NCBI RefSeq assembly: GCF_025548535.1
Contig: NZ_JAJLQW010000001.1
Span: forward strand, 1,054,001 to 1,118,000
Direction of reading: 5' to 3'
Length of the DNA stretch: 64,000 nt
Origin: Undibacterium sp. Jales W-56
GTDB lineage: Bacteria; Pseudomonadota; Gammaproteobacteria; Burkholderiales; Burkholderiaceae_D
The notes under the pieces were generated by a model, which made no database searches, had not been told where the DNA came from, and worked only from the letters and a program-made list of their open reading frames with translations. Position 1 is the stretch's first letter; each line of letters opens with the position of its first letter. Made by a program: the position numbers and the translations under genes. Shown here piece by piece: positions 1 through 9,153 of the stretch.

Positions 1-489
1 TACACTTTCTTTGTCGTGGGACAGTATCCAGGCAACGACGATATTGATGGCAAGGCCAATGCTCGCCACCAACATGACCGCGCCGCCTTGCACAGGTTCT
101 GGGTGTGACAGCCTTTGTGCCGCTTCAAATACGATCCATCCGACGACCGCCAGCATGACCAGGCCGTTGACGAATGCCGCCAAGGCTTCTGCGCGGCCAA
201 AGCCGAACGAATTCTTTGCGGTCGGCGGGCGTTTGGCGATCATTTGCGCAAGCAATGCCAGTCCCAATGCCGCTGCGTCCGTCACCATATGACCGGCATC
301 GGAGATCAGTGCCAATGAATTTGACCAGAAGCCGAAGCCGACTTCAACGAAGGCGAAGCTCAAGGTCAGACCGAGTGCCCATGCGAGGATTTTTTGGCTG
401 CGATTTTCAAAAAAATGCTGATGCTGTGCATCGCCACGACGATGGGCGTGTAGATGATCGCTTTTTTGCGGGGATGTTTTTGAGTGCAT
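1..489 (-). CDS. Cation diffusion facilitator efflux protein (partial)
   Basis: Only the first 163 codons are present; the gene runs off the left edge. The N-terminus is His-rich (HLHAHRRGDAQHQHFF), followed by hydrophobic helices. The second helix region reads SLALISDAGHMVTDAAAL, which holds the HxxxD metal site of cation diffusion facilitators; the stretch FGFGRAEALAAFVNG after the next loop is also typical. These inner-membrane antiporters export Zn2+, Co2+, Cd2+ or related ions in exchange for protons. The start is the ATG at 489, because an in-frame TAG lies just upstream; no clear ribosome binding site is seen. Which metal it carries cannot be told from this fragment (czcD, zitB or dmeF type). 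Confidence 0.85.
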   Translation of the reverse strand, partial: MHSKTSPQKSDHLHAHRRGDAQHQHFFENRSQKILAWALGLTLSFAFVEVGFGFWSNSLALISDAGHMVTDAAALGLALLAQMIAKRPPTAKNSFGFGRAEALAAFVNGLVMLAVVGWIVFEAAQRLSHPEPVQGGAVMLVASIGLAINIVVAWILSHDKESV

Positions 490-646
490 GAGGTAAGGGG
501 AGTTTGAATGCGATAACTATCGCCAGTGTAATCGTGATAAGCGACAAGGTGGTGAAAGCCCCCAGTAGATTCAGGGACGTTGGGAAATTCCGGCGAGTGT
601 TGCATCGCAAGAATCTTGGAAAATAAATAAAAATACAGAAAAGGTG

Positions 647-675
647 TTTACGTTTTCGCCTTGGTTTGCTATAGT
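647..675 (+). promoter_or_regulatory. Promoter of tRNA-Val
   Basis: A -35 like TTTACG (647-652) and a -10 TATAGT (670-675) are separated by 17 nt. A GC-rich stretch (CTCGGC) follows, as is common at stable-RNA promoters under stringent control. The predicted start is about 5 nt before the mature tRNA. Confidence 0.55.
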
Positions 676-686
676 CTCGGCTCTTC

Positions 687-763
687 GGGCGGTTAGTTCA
701 GCTGGTTAGAATACTTGGTCGACATCCAAGGGGTCGCAGATTCGAATTCTGCACCGCCCACCA
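687..763 (+). tRNA. tRNA-Val (GAC)
   Basis: A complete cloverleaf can be drawn. The acceptor stem GGGCGGT pairs with ACCGCCC, the anticodon stem CTTGG with CCAAG, and the seven-base loop TCGACAT gives anticodon GAC, which reads valine GUC/GUU. The T-arm has GTTCGAATTC-like pairing around TTCGAAT, and the 3' CCA is encoded (761-763). It lies directly upstream of the thrS leader. Confidence 0.95.
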
Positions 764-820
764 GAATTTTTATCATGCAACGTGCAGCGTTGCTACATAG
801 ATAAGAGCGAGAAAGGCATC

Positions 821-871
821 ATGGTTATGACACCGCGAACTACGAGCACAGCAATTTGTGAGCGACGTTAG
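821..871 (+). CDS. thrS leader peptide, threonine-rich
   Basis: A 16-codon frame reads MVMTPRTTSTAICERR and stops at TAG 869-871. Four of its 16 residues are threonine (codons ACA 830, ACT 839, ACG 842, ACA 848). A purine-rich site (GAAAGG, 811-816) precedes the ATG at 821; the ATG at 827 is an alternative start. It ends 36 nt before an intrinsic terminator that lies just ahead of thrS. Position, length and codon content match the leader peptides of ribosome-mediated attenuators. I infer that it senses charged tRNA-Thr. In E. coli thrS is instead controlled at translation by an operator that mimics tRNA, so this would be a different solution. Confidence 0.75.
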   Translation: MVMTPRTTSTAICERR

Positions 872-917
872 TCGAGGGTCTTTTTCGTTTGTAATTTTTG
901 AAAAAAACGCGGCTAGC
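839..917 (+). promoter_or_regulatory. thrS attenuator: competing RNA helices
   Basis: Three mutually exclusive helices can be drawn by eye. (1) A pause-type helix pairs ACTACG (839-844, the double-Thr codons) with CGTTAGT (866-872) with one bulge. (2) An antiterminator pairs GTTAGTCG (867-874) with CGGCTAGC (910-917), eight contiguous pairs including two G-U. (3) The terminator pairs 907-912 with 918-923. A ribosome stalled at the Thr codons would cover 839-850 and free 867-874 to form the antiterminator. A ribosome reaching the stop codon (869-871) would cover that segment and let the terminator form. This is the logic of the E. coli pheST and his attenuators. Confidence 0.65.
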
Positions 918-930
918 CCGCGTTTTTTTT
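907..930 (+). terminator. Intrinsic terminator in the thrS leader
   Basis: Stem ACGCGG (907-912) pairs with CCGCGT (918-923) around the loop CTAGC, followed by eight T (923-930). It sits 73 nt before the thrS start codon and downstream of the Thr-rich peptide, so it is probably an attenuator as well as the end of the tRNA-Val transcript. Confidence 0.85.
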
Positions 931-1003
931 CGTCCGCATTTTCTGATATTTCTTTTTGAACATTGTAGGTATTCGGCAAACATTGCCGGCATGGAGACTT
1001 AAA

Positions 1004-2914
1004 ATGGTTTCAGTTCGACTTCCCGATGGTTCTCAGCGTCAATTCGACGCCCCTGTCACTGTAGCGCAGGTGGCTGCCAGTATCGGTGCCGGTCTGGCGA
1101 AAGCGGCATTGGCAGGCAAGGTGGACGGCAAATTGGTGGATACCTCGTTTTTGATTTCCACTGACGTCGATCTGTCTATCGTGACAGATAAAGACCCGGA
1201 TGGCCTGGAAGTCATTCGCCATTCGACTGCGCATTTGCTGGCCTATGCGGTGAAAGAACTGTTCCCGGATGCCCAGGTGACGATCGGTCCGGTGATCGAC
1301 AACGGCTTTTACTATGACTTTTCTTATAAGCGTCCATTCACGCCCGATGATCTGGTTGCGATAGAAAAGAAAATGCAGGAATTGGCAAAGAAAGATGAGC
1401 CAGTCATTCGCAAGGTATTGCCGCGCGATGAGGCGGTGGCTTACTTTAAGTCGATCGGCGAAGCCTATAAAGCGGAAATCATTGCATCGATTCCAGCGGA
1501 TCAGGATGTGTCGCTTTACACCGAAGGCAATTTCACCGATCTGTGCCGCGGCCCGCATGTGCCTTCGACTGGCAAATTGAAAATATTCAAGCTGATGAAG
1601 CTGGCCGGCGCTTACTGGCGCGGTGATTCGAAAAACGAGATGCTGCAACGCGTGTACGGCACCGCATTCGCGAAAAAGGAAGATCAGGAAGCCTATCTGC
1701 ACATGCTGGAAGAAGCGGAAAAGCGCGATCATCGCAAACTGGGCAAGGCATTGGATTTGTTCCATTTCCAGGACGAGGCGCCGGGCCTGGTATTTTGGCA
1801 TGCGAAGGGCTGGACCATATGGCAGCAGGTCGAGCAATACATGCGCAAGGTGTACCAGGATTGCGGTTATCAGGAAGTCAAGGGGCCGCAGATTCTCGAC
1901 AGCAGCCTTTGGGGTAAGACCGGGCACTGGGATAACTATAAAGACAATATGTTTATCACCGAATCGGAAAACCGTTCATATGCGTTAAAGCCTATGAATT
2001 GTCCGGGTCATGTGCAGATTTTCAATTCTGGCATGAAGAGTTACCGCGATCTGCCGCTGCGTTTCGGCGAATTTGGTCAATGCCACCGCAATGAGCCTTC
2101 CGGTGCTTTGCACGGCATTATGCGGGTACGCGGCTTTACCCAGGACGATGGCCATATTTTCTGTACTGAAGAGCAAATTCAGTCCGAGGTGATGGGTTTC
2201 CATCCGCAGGCGATGAAAGTGTATGCGGATTTCGGCTTTACCAATATTGCGATCAAGCTGGCTTTGCGTCCGGAAAACCGTATCGGCAGCGATGAAGTCT
2301 GGGACAGGGCTGAGGAAACTCTGCGTGCGGGCTTGCGTGCCTGCGGCGTCAGCGAATGGGAAGAATTGCCCGGCGAAGGTGCGTTCTACGGTCCGAAGGT
2401 CGAGTACCATCTCAAGGATAGCCTCGGTCGTCCTTGGCAGGTCGGGACTATGCAGGTCGACTTCTTCATGCCGGGTCGCCTTGATGCGGAATATGTCGCC
2501 GACGACAATAGTCGCAAAGTGCCGGTGATGCTGCACCGTGCGATTGTCGGTTCGCTGGAGCGTTTTATCGGAATGTTGATAGAAAATCATGCCGGTGCGA
2601 TGCCGGTATGGTTGGCGCCAGTGCAGGTTTCTGTTTTGAATATCTCCGAATCACAGGCTGAATATGCGAAATCCGTTGCAGAAAACCTGAAGAAACAAGG
2701 GTTTAGAGTGCACACCGATTTGCGTAATGAGAAAATAACCTATAAAATACGCGAGCATTCAATGCAGAAGCTACCTTATATCATCGTCATCGGTGATAAG
2801 GAGCGGGATGCAAACACCGTGGCTGTGCGTACGCGTGGCAATCTGGACCTGGGTGTAATGACCCAAGATGCTTTCTTAGAACGTCTGAAAAACGACATCG
2901 CTACGAAGGCTTAA
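1004..2914 (+). CDS. thrS: Threonyl-tRNA synthetase
   Basis: It charges tRNA-Thr with threonine in the cytoplasm. At 636 residues it has the normal bacterial length and domain order: TGS domain (about 1-65), editing domain, class II catalytic core and C-terminal anticodon-binding domain. The zinc ligands that bind threonine are visible as C333 (NCPGH), H384 (DDGHIF) and H511 (MLHRAIVG), nearly the same positions as in E. coli. The start is the ATG at 1004, with GGAG 7 nt upstream; the frame stays open further upstream but has no site there. It heads the thrS-infC-rpmI-rplT group and is preceded by a Thr-rich leader peptide and attenuator hairpin. Confidence 0.97.
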   Translation: MVSVRLPDGSQRQFDAPVTVAQVAASIGAGLAKAALAGKVDGKLVDTSFLISTDVDLSIVTDKDPDGLEVIRHSTAHLLAYAVKELFPDAQVTIGPVIDNGFYYDFSYKRPFTPDDLVAIEKKMQELAKKDEPVIRKVLPRDEAVAYFKSIGEAYKAEIIASIPADQDVSLYTEGNFTDLCRGPHVPSTGKLKIFKLMKLAGAYWRGDSKNEMLQRVYGTAFAKKEDQEAYLHMLEEAEKRDHRKLGKALDLFHFQDEAPGLVFWHAKGWTIWQQVEQYMRKVYQDCGYQEVKGPQILDSSLWGKTGHWDNYKDNMFITESENRSYALKPMNCPGHVQIFNSGMKSYRDLPLRFGEFGQCHRNEPSGALHGIMRVRGFTQDDGHIFCTEEQIQSEVMGFHPQAMKVYADFGFTNIAIKLALRPENRIGSDEVWDRAEETLRAGLRACGVSEWEELPGEGAFYGPKVEYHLKDSLGRPWQVGTMQVDFFMPGRLDAEYVADDNSRKVPVMLHRAIVGSLERFIGMLIENHAGAMPVWLAPVQVSVLNISESQAEYAKSVAENLKKQGFRVHTDLRNEKITYKIREHSMQKLPYIIVIGDKERDANTVAVRTRGNLDLGVMTQDAFLERLKNDIATKA

Positions 2915-2971
2915 CCAGATAGACCAGCGACAAAGCACAGCCAATTTATTTAATTTTTGAAGGAAACTGCA

Positions 2972-3493
2972 ATAGCTACTGACAAGTCACATCGCATCAA
3001 CGGTGAAATTACAGCGCCAGAAGTGCGCTTATCCGGCGTTGAAAACGAGCCATTAGGCATCGTTAAACTAGTTGAAGCCTTTCGTTTAGCGGAAGAGGCC
3101 AATGTTGATTTAGTGGAGATTGCGCCAACTGCGCAACCACCAGTTTGCCGTCTGATGGACTACGGCAAATTCAAGTACCAAGAGCAAAAGAAGGCGCACG
3201 AAGCCAAACTGAAGCAAAAGGTCATTCTGGTCAAGGAAGTCAAATTCCGTCCTGGTACCGATGATGGCGATTACAACATTAAGTTGCGTAATCTGACCAA
3301 GTTCCTGGACGATGGCGACAAGACTAAAATCACTTTGCGCTTCCGCGGTCGTGAAATGGCGCATCAGGAAATCGGCATGCGCATGCTGGAGCGCTTGAAG
3401 CTGGACTTGGAACCTTACGGCCAGGTTGAGCAGTTTCCCAAGATGGAAGGTCGTCAGATGATCATGATTCTGGCACCGAAGAAAAAGAAATAA
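2972..3493 (+). CDS. infC: Translation initiation factor IF-3 (ATA start)
   Basis: IF-3 binds the 30S subunit, prevents premature 50S joining and checks the start codon. The product (173 residues) begins (M)[12 protein letters not shown] and keeps the family signatures [36 protein letters not shown] and [13 protein letters not shown]. The initiation codon appears to be ATA at 2972-2974: it has AAGGA at 2960-2964, 7 nt upstream, and gives the N-terminus expected in related bacteria. The only standard alternative, TTG at 2957, overlaps that site and has only A/T-rich sequence before it. A non-AUG start fits the known autoregulation of infC, where IF-3 rejects its own rare start codon (AUU in E. 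coli). Confidence 0.92.
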   Translation: MATDKSHRINGEITAPEVRLSGVENEPLGIVKLVEAFRLAEEANVDLVEIAPTAQPPVCRLMDYGKFKYQEQKKAHEAKLKQKVILVKEVKFRPGTDDGDYNIKLRNLTKFLDDGDKTKITLRFRGREMAHQEIGMRMLERLKLDLEPYGQVEQFPKMEGRQMIMILAPKKKK

Positions 3494-3620
3494 GATTTGT
3501 GAAGATCACTGATGTAAGACGGTGATTTTTGCGATGAGTATGGACTCGATTCCATGCTCCAACAAGTGAGAGTAGGCATCCAAGTGCATCGTAATCGTTG
3601 CCACCTACAATCATGTTAAA

Positions 3621-3650
3621 AAGGAACTGTCCTAAACAGACAGGTGTTTT
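3621..3650 (+). promoter_or_regulatory. Hairpin between two candidate ribosome sites of rpmI
   Basis: CTGTC (3627-3631) pairs with GACAG (3639-3643). AAGGA lies just before the stem (3621-3625), and AGGTG (3642-3646) lies partly in its 3' arm. Folding would hide the near site and bring the far site within about 8 nt of the rpmI ATG. It could take part in L20-type autoregulation of rpmI-rplT, but that is inference. Confidence 0.35.
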
Positions 3651-3848
3651 ATGCCTAAAATGAAAACAAAAAGCTCTGCCAAGAAGCGCTTTCGCGTTCG
3701 CCCAGGTGGAACTGTTAAATGTGGTCACGCTTTCAAACGTCATATCTTGACTAAGAAAACAACCAAGAACAAACGCCAATTGCGCGGTATCACGAACGTT
3801 AATGCAGCAGACGTCACATCCGTCATGCGCATGATGCCAACAGCTTAA
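3651..3848 (+). CDS. rpmI: 50S ribosomal protein L35
   Basis: A 65-residue, very basic protein beginning [23 protein letters not shown], with the L35 core [16 protein letters not shown]. It is a late-assembling component of the large ribosomal subunit. It lies between infC and rplT, the universal order. The 157-nt gap after infC is longer than usual in an operon and holds a small hairpin at the rpmI start. It probably shares autoregulation by L20. Confidence 0.97.
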   Translation: MPKMKTKSSAKKRFRVRPGGTVKCGHAFKRHILTKKTTKNKRQLRGITNVNAADVTSVMRMMPTA

Positions 3849-3875
3849 CCTCTACTCACTATTTAAGGAGTTACT

Positions 3876-4235
3876 ATGCCTAGAGTAAAACGTGGGGTTA
3901 CAGCTCGTGCCCGTCATAAGAAAGTTCTCGATTTAGCCAAAGGCTATCGTGGTCGCCGTAGCAAGGTATACCGTATTGCCAAGCAAGCAGTTATGCGTGC
4001 CGGTCAATATGCATACCGTGATCGTCGTAACAAGAAACGTGTATTCCGCGCTTTGTGGATCACGCGTATCAATGCAGCTAGTCGTCAACACGGCCTGACC
4101 TACAGCGTGTTCATGAATGGTCTGAAAAAAGCCTCTATCGAACTGGATCGTAAAGTCCTGGCCGATATGGCAGTGACTGACAAACCGGCATTCGCTGCGA
4201 TTGTTAATCAAGTTAAGGCCAACCTGGCAGCGTAA
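3876..4235 (+). CDS. rplT: 50S ribosomal protein L20
   Basis: 119 residues beginning [55 protein letters not shown], the invariant L20 N-terminal arm that binds 23S rRNA. It is needed for early assembly of the 50S subunit, and in other bacteria it represses rpmI-rplT translation. AAGGAG lies 7 nt before the ATG. The gene is followed by a terminator-like hairpin ahead of pheS. Confidence 0.97.
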   Translation: MPRVKRGVTARARHKKVLDLAKGYRGRRSKVYRIAKQAVMRAGQYAYRDRRNKKRVFRALWITRINAASRQHGLTYSVFMNGLKKASIELDRKVLADMAVTDKPAFAAIVNQVKANLAA

Positions 4236-4289
4236 TTGTTAGGTGCGGTTTGCTCGCTGGATTCCGGCTGGGCAATGCCGCAATATGAG

Positions 4290-4326
4290 CGGGGCAGAGG
4301 TTGAATCCTGTGCCCCGTTTTATTTT
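4290..4326 (+). terminator. Terminator between rplT and pheS
   Basis: CGGGGCA (4290-4296) pairs with TGCCCCG (4311-4317); AGG/CCT adds three inner pairs, and TTTTATTTT follows. It lies 40 nt before pheS. I looked for a Phe-rich leader peptide here, as in E. coli pheM, and found none. Confidence 0.75.
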
Positions 4327-4365
4327 CAGTAGTCAAATTTCAGCTTCCCCTTCGGGAATAATCGC

Positions 4366-5382
4366 ATGAACCCCTTAGATCATCTTGTAATTCAAGCGCG
4401 CGCAGATTTCGCTGCCGCTCATGACGCTGCTGCACTGGAAAATGCCAAGGCACTTTATCTTGGAAAAACCGGCCAGATTACAGAGCAAATGAAAAGTCTG
4501 GGCAAGTTGGCGCCGGATGAGCGTAAAGCACAAGGCGCGATTATTAATGCCGTAAAAGAACAAATAGAATCTTTGCTGACAGAGCGTCGCGACGCTTTGT
4601 CGAATGCGCAAATGCAGTCTCGCCTGAACGCTGAGGCCATTGATGTCAGCCTGCCTGGCCGTGGTCGTGGCATCGGCGGCATTCATCCTGTGATGCGCAC
4701 CTGGCAAAGAGTGGAAGAAATTTTCCGCTCGATCGGTTTCGATGTCGCAGATGGCCCTGAAATCGAAAACGACTGGACTAATTTCACGGCGCTGAACAGC
4801 CCGGAAAATCATCCTGCGCGCTCCATGCAGGACACGTTTTATATCGATGGGAATGACAGCGCCGGCAAACCATTGCTGCTGCGCACGCATACCAGTCCGA
4901 TGCAAGTGCGTTACGCACGCATGAACCAGCCGCCGATTAAAGTGATTGCGCCCGGACGTACTTATCGCGTCGACAGCGACGCGACCCATTCTCCTATGTT
5001 TCATCAGGTCGAAGGTTTATGGATCGATGAGAACATCAGCTTTGCCGACTTAAAAGGCGTCTATCTGAATTTCGTCAAAGCGTTCTTTGAGACTGATGAT
5101 CTGCAAGTACGCTTCCGTCCTTCTTATTTCCCGTTCACAGAGCCTTCCGCAGAGATCGATATCGCCTTTGGCAGCGGTCCATTGAAAGGGCGCTGGCTGG
5201 AAGTATCGGGTTCCGGCCAGGTGCATCCAACGGTGATCAGAAACATGGGATTGGATCCTGAAAAATACATAGGCTTCGCTTTCGGCTCGGGTTTAGAGCG
5301 CCTGGCGATGTTGCGCTACGGGATCAATGATCTGCGTCTGTTTTACGAAGGCGATCTGAGATTCTTAAAGCAGTTTAACTAA
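4366..5382 (+). CDS. pheS: Phenylalanyl-tRNA synthetase alpha subunit
   Basis: Catalytic subunit of the (alpha-beta)2 enzyme that charges tRNA-Phe. It has 338 residues, the normal length. The N-terminal 85 residues form the coiled-coil tRNA-binding arm. The class II core follows with [17 protein letters not shown], the HPAR-containing motif [16 protein letters not shown], motif 2 ([25 protein letters not shown]) and motif 3 ([18 protein letters not shown]). The start at 4366 has only a weak CGGGAA site. It is paired with pheT 96 nt downstream. Confidence 0.97.
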   Translation: MNPLDHLVIQARADFAAAHDAAALENAKALYLGKTGQITEQMKSLGKLAPDERKAQGAIINAVKEQIESLLTERRDALSNAQMQSRLNAEAIDVSLPGRGRGIGGIHPVMRTWQRVEEIFRSIGFDVADGPEIENDWTNFTALNSPENHPARSMQDTFYIDGNDSAGKPLLLRTHTSPMQVRYARMNQPPIKVIAPGRTYRVDSDATHSPMFHQVEGLWIDENISFADLKGVYLNFVKAFFETDDLQVRFRPSYFPFTEPSAEIDIAFGSGPLKGRWLEVSGSGQVHPTVIRNMGLDPEKYIGFAFGSGLERLAMLRYGINDLRLFYEGDLRFLKQFN

Positions 5383-5478
5383 TCGCTGTTGCATGCAGCG
5401 CATTGTGCCTTGCATCTGATGGATCACATTTACGGTACGTTAATCGTACTCATCGTCGAATTTCTACACGGCTGAATT

Positions 5479-7905
5479 ATGCAATTTTCTGAAAACTGGT
5501 TACGCACCATGGTTGATCCGAAGATGTCTTCGGATGAATTGTCCCATTTACTGACAATGTCAGGATTGGAAGTCGAAGAAGTGGAAGCGGTCGCGCCACC
5601 TTTTAGCAATGTGGTTGTCGCCGAGATTCGCGAAATCGCCAAGCATCCAGATGCTGACCGCCTGAATGTATGCCAGGTCGATGTCGGTACCGGCACTCTG
5701 TTGAATATCGTGTGCGGTGCGCCGAATGTTCGCGTCGGCATGAAGGTGCCCTGCGCTATGGCCGGAGCCGTCTTGCCGCCGGGTGCAGATGGTAAGCCAT
5801 TTGAAATCAAGGTCGGTAAATTGCGTGGCGTCGAATCGCAAGGCATGCTGTGTTCCGCGCGTGAATTGAAATTATCGGAAGATCACGGCGGCCTGTTGGA
5901 TTTGCCGGCGGACGCGCCGGTCGGCCAGAATTTCCGCGATTATTATCAACTGAATGATCTTAAATTTACCATCAAGCTGACGCCGAACAAAGCCGATTGT
6001 TTGTCCGTACTGGGTGTGGCTCGTGAAGTTTCTGCGCTGACTGGGACACCTTTAGTCGTCCCGCAAATTCATCCTGTCGCGGTCACTTTGCAAGAAATCT
6101 TGCCGGTAAAAATTTCTGCACCGGATTTATGCGGTCGCTTCAGCGGGCGCGTCATCCGCGGTGTGAATGCGAAAGCGGCGACGCCAGAATGGATGAAACA
6201 GCGTCTGGAGCGCAGCGGCCAGCGCCCGATTTCCGCATTGGTTGATATTTCCAATTATGTGATGCTGGAGTTGGGACGTCCGACGCATGTATTTGATCTT
6301 GATAAAATTCACGGCGGACTGGATGTGCGTTGGGGTAAAGCAGGGGAGTCGCTAAAACTCTTGAATGGCAATACCGTCAGTATCGATCCGTGGGTTGGCG
6401 TGATTGCAGATGACAAAGAAATTGAGTCTCTGGCCGGCATCATGGGCGGCGACTCAACCGCAGTCAACCTGGATACGCAAAATATTTATCTTGAAGCGGC
6501 GTTCTGGTGGCCGCAATCGATACAAGGCCGGGCTCGTAAATACAATTTTTCTACCGATGCCGCACATCGTTTTGAGCGCGGCGTTGATTATGCAACTACT
6601 GTTGAGCATATCGAGCGCATCACCGCATTGATCGTCGAGATTTGCGGTGGTTCTGCGCAAGTGAAGGTTGGTCCGGTGGATGATCAGACCGTGAATTTGC
6701 CGCAACGTCCTGCAGTGCGCTTGCGTACTGCGCGTGCTGTCAAAATCATTGGTGTCGCGCTGGATGATCCGCAAATCGCTGATATTTTTACTCGCCTGGG
6801 ATTGGCTTTTACCCAGGTCCCCGGTGAATTTTTGGTGACGCCGCCAAGCTATCGTTTTGATATAGAGATTGAAGAAGATTTGATCGAAGAGGTCGCACGC
6901 GTGTACGGCTTTGAGAATATTCCGGCCTTGCCGCCAGTTGCTGCAAACGCCATGCTGATCGCGCCGGAGAATCATCGCTCTTTGTTCACGCTACGCCGTC
7001 AAATTGCCGACCTCGATTATCAGGAAGTCGTCAATTACAGCTTTGTCGAGGCCGCATGGGAAAAAGATTTTGCCGGCAACGATGCGCCGGTTAAACTATT
7101 GAATCCGATTGCCAGTCAAATGAGTGTCATGCGCTCAGGTCTGATCGGTAGTCTGGTGGCTAATGCGCGTTACAACCTGAATCGTAAAATCAATCGCATT
7201 CGTATTTTTGAAATTGGTGCAGTCTACCTGCGCGATACGAGTATTCCTGACGGCCCATTAACCGTCGCCGGCTACGATCAGCCGAAGCGTATTGCCGCAT
7301 TGGCCTATGGCCCGGTCGCAGATGAGCAATGGGGTCAAGCGACGCGCAATGTTGATTTTTTCGACGTCAAAGCGGATCTGGAAGCCTTGTTTGCGCCGAA
7401 AGTATTGCGTTTTTCTAAGGCTGAACACGTGGCATTGCATCCGGGGCGTTCGGCAAGCATAGAATGTGAAGGTCAATTCGTCGGTATGATCGGTGAGTTG
7501 CATCCTCGCTTGCAGCAAAAATATGATTTGCCTCTGGCGCCGGTTGTGTTTGAAATTAATACCCAGGCTTTGCAAGCAATTCAATTACCCGTTCATAAGG
7601 AAATTTCAAAATTCCAGATGGTGACTCGCGATATGGCCCTGCAAGTAAAACAGGCGGTTGCGGCACAAGATTTGCTTGATGTATTCCATCACGAAGCAGC
7701 TAATAACGAAACATGTAAAATCTTGCAAGCCGTTGTTTTATTTGATGAATATCGTGGCAAGGGCTTGGAATCCGATGAAAAAAGTCTTGCTTTCCGCTTT
7801 AGCTTGCAAGATACTCAAAGTACGTTGCAAGACGATAAAGTCGAAGCAGCAATGGCGGCTTTTTTGGCAGCGGCAACGGCTAAATTTTCTGCTAAGTTAC
7901 GTTAA
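5479..7905 (+). CDS. pheT: Phenylalanyl-tRNA synthetase beta subunit
   Basis: Large, 808-residue subunit of PheRS, of normal length. It holds the EMAP/OB tRNA-binding domain (about 40-150, with [27 protein letters not shown]), the B3/B4 editing domain (about 215-380, with [11 protein letters not shown]), the B5 domain ([25 protein letters not shown]-like stretch near 450-475), a catalytic-like core and a C-terminal anticodon-binding FDX domain. It recognises tRNA-Phe and removes mischarged tyrosine. Upstream gene pheS and downstream ihfA are in the usual order. Confidence 0.97.
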   Translation: MQFSENWLRTMVDPKMSSDELSHLLTMSGLEVEEVEAVAPPFSNVVVAEIREIAKHPDADRLNVCQVDVGTGTLLNIVCGAPNVRVGMKVPCAMAGAVLPPGADGKPFEIKVGKLRGVESQGMLCSARELKLSEDHGGLLDLPADAPVGQNFRDYYQLNDLKFTIKLTPNKADCLSVLGVAREVSALTGTPLVVPQIHPVAVTLQEILPVKISAPDLCGRFSGRVIRGVNAKAATPEWMKQRLERSGQRPISALVDISNYVMLELGRPTHVFDLDKIHGGLDVRWGKAGESLKLLNGNTVSIDPWVGVIADDKEIESLAGIMGGDSTAVNLDTQNIYLEAAFWWPQSIQGRARKYNFSTDAAHRFERGVDYATTVEHIERITALIVEICGGSAQVKVGPVDDQTVNLPQRPAVRLRTARAVKIIGVALDDPQIADIFTRLGLAFTQVPGEFLVTPPSYRFDIEIEEDLIEEVARVYGFENIPALPPVAANAMLIAPENHRSLFTLRRQIADLDYQEVVNYSFVEAAWEKDFAGNDAPVKLLNPIASQMSVMRSGLIGSLVANARYNLNRKINRIRIFEIGAVYLRDTSIPDGPLTVAGYDQPKRIAALAYGPVADEQWGQATRNVDFFDVKADLEALFAPKVLRFSKAEHVALHPGRSASIECEGQFVGMIGELHPRLQQKYDLPLAPVVFEINTQALQAIQLPVHKEISKFQMVTRDMALQVKQAVAAQDLLDVFHHEAANNETCKILQAVVLFDEYRGKGLESDEKSLAFRFSLQDTQSTLQDDKVEAAMAAFLAAATAKFSAKLR

Positions 7906-8010
7906 CAATCCGGCGCAACTCAGTTGAATTAATAAAAATTATTACGATCATATTTTGCATAGATGCTTAAAATGATCGGGTTGAATTTCAGTAGGTAGGA
8001 TAAAAACATA

Positions 8011-8424
8011 ATGAATGAACTGACTTCCGCAGAACTGCAATCGGTTCTCGATGCAGATTTGAATCGGGCGATGCGAGAAGCCAAGGCGCGCTCGCAAGCG
8101 GAAAAGGAATTGCCGACTTTGACGAAGGCAGAGTTGGCAGAGCTCCTGTTTGAACAAGTCGGTTTGAACAAACGTGAAGCCAAAGATATGGTGGAAACCT
8201 TCTTTGACGAAATACGCGATGCACTGGAAAGAGGCGAGGCGGTCAAGTTGTCCGGTTTCGGTAATTTCCAGTTGCGTGACAAACCTCAGCGCCCCGGACG
8301 TAATCCAAAAACGGGTGAAGAAATTCCTATTACCGCACGTCGTGTCGTGACTTTCCATGCCAGCCAGAAGCTCAAAGGCATGGTCGACTCCGTAGGTAAT
8401 CAACCTCTTGCACATGCTGCCTGA
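8011..8424 (+). CDS. ihfA: Integration host factor alpha subunit
   Basis: DNA-bending nucleoid protein that acts as a heterodimer with IhfB. The conserved HU/IHF fold begins at about residue 37 ([33 protein letters not shown]) and includes [45 protein letters not shown], with the DNA-intercalating proline in RPGRNPKTG. The 137-residue length exceeds the usual 100 because of an N-terminal extension that is characteristic of Burkholderiales. Its place after pheT is conserved widely, and a MerR-type gene follows 8 nt later. Confidence 0.96.
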   Translation: MNELTSAELQSVLDADLNRAMREAKARSQAEKELPTLTKAELAELLFEQVGLNKREAKDMVETFFDEIRDALERGEAVKLSGFGNFQLRDKPQRPGRNPKTGEEIPITARRVVTFHASQKLKGMVDSVGNQPLAHAA

Positions 8425-8432
8425 ATTTCCTT

Positions 8433-8804
8433 ATGAGTGAAATCAAGTTAGACGCGTTTGTGTTGCCGCCGATTCCTGCGAAGCGTTACTTCACGATTGG
8501 CGAAGTGAGCGAATTATGCGGTGTCAAACCGCATGTGCTGCGCTATTGGGAACAAGAGTTCACTCAACTGAAGCCAGTAAAACGACGCGGCAATCGTCGT
8601 TATTATCAGCATCATGAAGTCTTGCTGATACGCCGCATTCGCGAGCTGTTGTACGAGCAGGGATTCACGATTAATGGCGCACGCAACAAACTGAACATGC
8701 ATGCAGCAATCAATGATGAAATTGCTGATGTAGAGGCAGCACCGATCAATCTTTTGCAGATTCGCAATGAATTGCATGCCGTATTGAATTTGCTGAAACG
8801 TTAA
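8433..8804 (+). CDS. MerR-family transcriptional regulator
   Basis: A 123-residue DNA-binding protein. The MerR helix-turn-helix and wing span about residues 18-90: KRYFTIGEVSELCGVKPHVLRYWEQEFTQLKPVKRRGNRRYYQHHEVLLIRRIRELLYEQGFTI. No cysteine cluster or effector domain follows, so it is not a metal sensor of the classic kind. A short MerR protein directly after ihfA is a conserved neighbour in beta- and gammaproteobacteria, where its targets are mostly unknown. The 8-nt gap to ihfA implies co-transcription. Confidence 0.9.
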   Translation: MSEIKLDAFVLPPIPAKRYFTIGEVSELCGVKPHVLRYWEQEFTQLKPVKRRGNRRYYQHHEVLLIRRIRELLYEQGFTINGARNKLNMHAAINDEIADVEAAPINLLQIRNELHAVLNLLKR

Positions 8805-8858
8805 CGCTGATTAGTCTGCTCAATTTATATTGTTGAAAGCATTACTTCAACATGATCA

Positions 8859-8898
8859 ACAGGCGATGATTGATGATGCAATCGTCGCCTGTTTTTTT
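8859..8898 (+). terminator. Strong terminator closing the thrS-to-merR operon
   Basis: A 14-bp stem (8859-8872 with 8879-8892) has one G-U pair and the loop ATGATG, and ends in TTTTTTT. It follows the merR-type gene by 55 nt. Confidence 0.9.
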
Positions 8899-9153
8899 AT
8901 CGGGCTTTCGTTATTGTTTGCCTGATTTATTAGTCTTAAGGTTCTTTGGCTGTTCACTAGGACATCGCGAGTGTACGCAAGGCGTTCCAATTTCATCGAC
9001 GGCAAGCCTGGATCCTGGTTACATCGCCAGGACAATGATGCGACTACCAAATTTGTCGTATGATGCATTTCGTCAAAATTAATTTTTTTGAATCGAAACA
9101 ATTATTTGAAGAAATGCGCACAAGCGCCGTCAATAAGAATTTGGAGCGAATCA
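8899..9153. other. Intergenic region before the methyltransferase gene
   Basis: About 250 nt after the terminator with no credible gene. It must hold the promoter of the methyltransferase-like gene, but I could not place one convincingly. Short frames here lack ribosome sites. Confidence 0.5.

Noticed and set aside
1010-1927. A 305-codon open frame on the minus strand inside thrS
   Set aside because: It is fully antisense to a well-conserved gene, has no family features, and results from codon bias of thrS.
4236-4365. Possible Phe-rich leader peptide (pheM-like) before pheS, since a terminator precedes the gene
   Set aside because: All three frames were read; none has a cluster of Phe codons before the hairpin. 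The only Phe codons lie in the T run of the terminator.
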